From: an uncultured Lachnospiraceae bacterium
Lineage (GTDB): Bacteria > Bacillota > Clostridia > Lachnospirales > Lachnospiraceae
Direction of reading: 5' to 3'
DNA length: 35,022 bases
NCBI GenBank assembly: GCA_945864145.1
Contig: CAMBAN010000019.1
Location: forward strand, 1 to 35,022
The position numbers and the translations under genes were made by a program. Positions 34,023-35,022 of the stretch are shown here, piece by piece; position 1 is the first letter of the stretch; each line of letters starts with the position of its first letter. The notes beneath the pieces were generated by a model, which made no database searches, was not told the DNA's origin, and saw only the letters and a list, made by a program, of their open reading frames with translations.

Positions 34023-35022
34023 ATGGATCAATTTAAACAGGTTATGGATGAGTGTCTTCTGGCCTATGATATGGGAGAGTATCAGGAAGCAAAGAAGAGA
34101 ATTTCCCTGGCCAGAAAGCTGTTAAATCAGGAAGAAACAGAGGATGAAAAGAGCTATGGTCAGAAAAAAATGCAGATTGTATGGGTAGAGCAGTCAATCG
34201 CAGGGCGAGTGCATGATATGGATACTTATGAAGCTCTCGAAGGAGAGTTTATTCAGGCACTGGCCATGTTTCAGACAGATCCCGTAGAAAGAGATTTTTT
34301 CTATGCGGTACATTTGCAGGATGCGATTCAACTCTATGTAAATGACCATCAGATACCAACTGCCCAGATACTCTTTGAGCGAATGATGGAAATATTGAAT
34401 CCGATATGTGGTGAAAGCCACTTTTTAAACACTGTCTATCACTTTTTACAGGCTCAGATTATGTTTGGTGCCGAAAATTATCATGGATGCCTGGAACATT
34501 GCAGCGCGTCATTAAGTGAATTAAACGAAGAACCGCAGCTCCCGGAGGGAAGCTTGGAAAGACTGGTTCAGTATTATAATAACGAATATGATCATGTATC
34601 TGCCTATGTCTCAACCTGTCTGCTTTGTGGCCAGGCTTTGGAAAAAATCGGTGACTTTGAAAAAGGAATAGAGCTGCTCGAGTGCCTGCTACAGGATATA
34701 CAGGGTTCACAATATCACAATCAAATCACGCTGATTAATATTGACCTGACGCTGTGTGCACTTTATGCGCAGAGTGGGAGAATGAATCAGGCAAAAGCTA
34801 TTTATCTGAAATATAGAAACAGTAATTTTGCCCAGTATCCGGATTTACAGACCGCTATTTATACATTGGGAATTGCATTAGAGCCTGACAGGGAAGAGCA
34901 CGTGAATACCAAGGTATCTTCCTTACTTCACAATACGGATATTTCCAAGGATGCTCAGGGACAGCTTTTATATAATAAAGCATGTGTAGCCATTACCAAT
35001 GGGGAGTACGACAAAGCACTGG
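34023..35022 (+). CDS. TPR-repeat protein, 3' truncated
   Basis: The frame is open from the ATG at 34023 to the end of the window (333 codons seen, no stop), so the gene continues beyond the edge. It begins MDQFKQVMDECLLAYDMGEY. The visible part is all-helical with repeated helix pairs typical of tetratricopeptide repeats (LLAYDMGEYQEAKKRISLA, LCGQALEKIGDFEKGIELLE, LCALYAQSGRMNQAKAIYLKY, ACVAITNGEYDKAL). No signal peptide, membrane segment or catalytic domain is seen in this part. TPRs mediate protein binding; the partner is unknown. It follows a terminator and the dispersed repeat. Confidence 0.8.
   Translation, partial: MDQFKQVMDECLLAYDMGEYQEAKKRISLARKLLNQEETEDEKSYGQKKMQIVWVEQSIAGRVHDMDTYEALEGEFIQALAMFQTDPVERDFFYAVHLQDAIQLYVNDHQIPTAQILFERMMEILNPICGESHFLNTVYHFLQAQIMFGAENYHGCLEHCSASLSELNEEPQLPEGSLERLVQYYNNEYDHVSAYVSTCLLCGQALEKIGDFEKGIELLECLLQDIQGSQYHNQITLINIDLTLCALYAQSGRMNQAKAIYLKYRNSNFAQYPDLQTAIYTLGIALEPDREEHVNTKVSSLLHNTDISKDAQGQLLYNKACVAITNGEYDKAL

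Overview
Organism: the window is AT-rich DNA with strong Shine-Dalgarno sites and mostly + strand genes in tight operons. The protein set (two GNATs, TrmB- and LacI-type regulators, a large secreted multimodular GH13 amylase, an F-type ATP synthase) suggests a low-GC Gram-positive gut or rumen Clostridium relative, most likely Lachnospiraceae. This placement is an inference from protein flavour, not from a marker gene. No rRNA, tRNA, insertion sequence or phage gene was recognised.

Layout. 1-6018: housekeeping genes: the tail of a DNA-alkylation-repair protein, a YbaK/ProX-type aminoacyl-tRNA deacylase, two GNAT acetyltransferases, a small conserved protein, a kduD-type dehydrogenase divergent from an AraC regulator, ung and lepB. 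6038-8119: a TrmB-type regulator translationally coupled to a lysA-type decarboxylase, closed by a strong hairpin. 8106-14206: a LacI regulator divergent from a 1603-residue secreted starch-degrading enzyme. 14275-20748: the ATP synthase operon atpB-E-F-(H::A fusion)-G-D-C, with a promoter, a leader hairpin and a strong terminator. 20927-33104: a complete type III-B CRISPR locus. 33219-33977: a small membrane-protein gene. 34023 to the edge: a TPR protein, truncated by the window.

The main find is the CRISPR locus. One co-directional operon encodes a DEDDh exonuclease, a CorA-like membrane protein, a DUF3800 protein with a long helical-repeat tail, Cmr1, Cas10/Cmr2 (no HD domain, intact GGDD), Cmr3, Cmr4, Cmr5, Cmr6 and Cas6. 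A 7-repeat, 6-spacer array with its own promoter and terminator follows. No cas1 or cas2 is present. An HD-less Cas10 beside a CorA-like channel resembles type III-B systems known to signal with SAM-AMP to a membrane effector. Here a DEDDh nuclease stands where those systems carry an NrN phosphodiesterase or SAM-AMP lyase, and a DUF3800-repeat protein of unknown role is inserted between the effector and the Cmr genes.

The second notable find is an in-frame fusion of ATP synthase delta and alpha subunits (672 residues), with an SD-like GGAGGG directly before the methionine at the junction.
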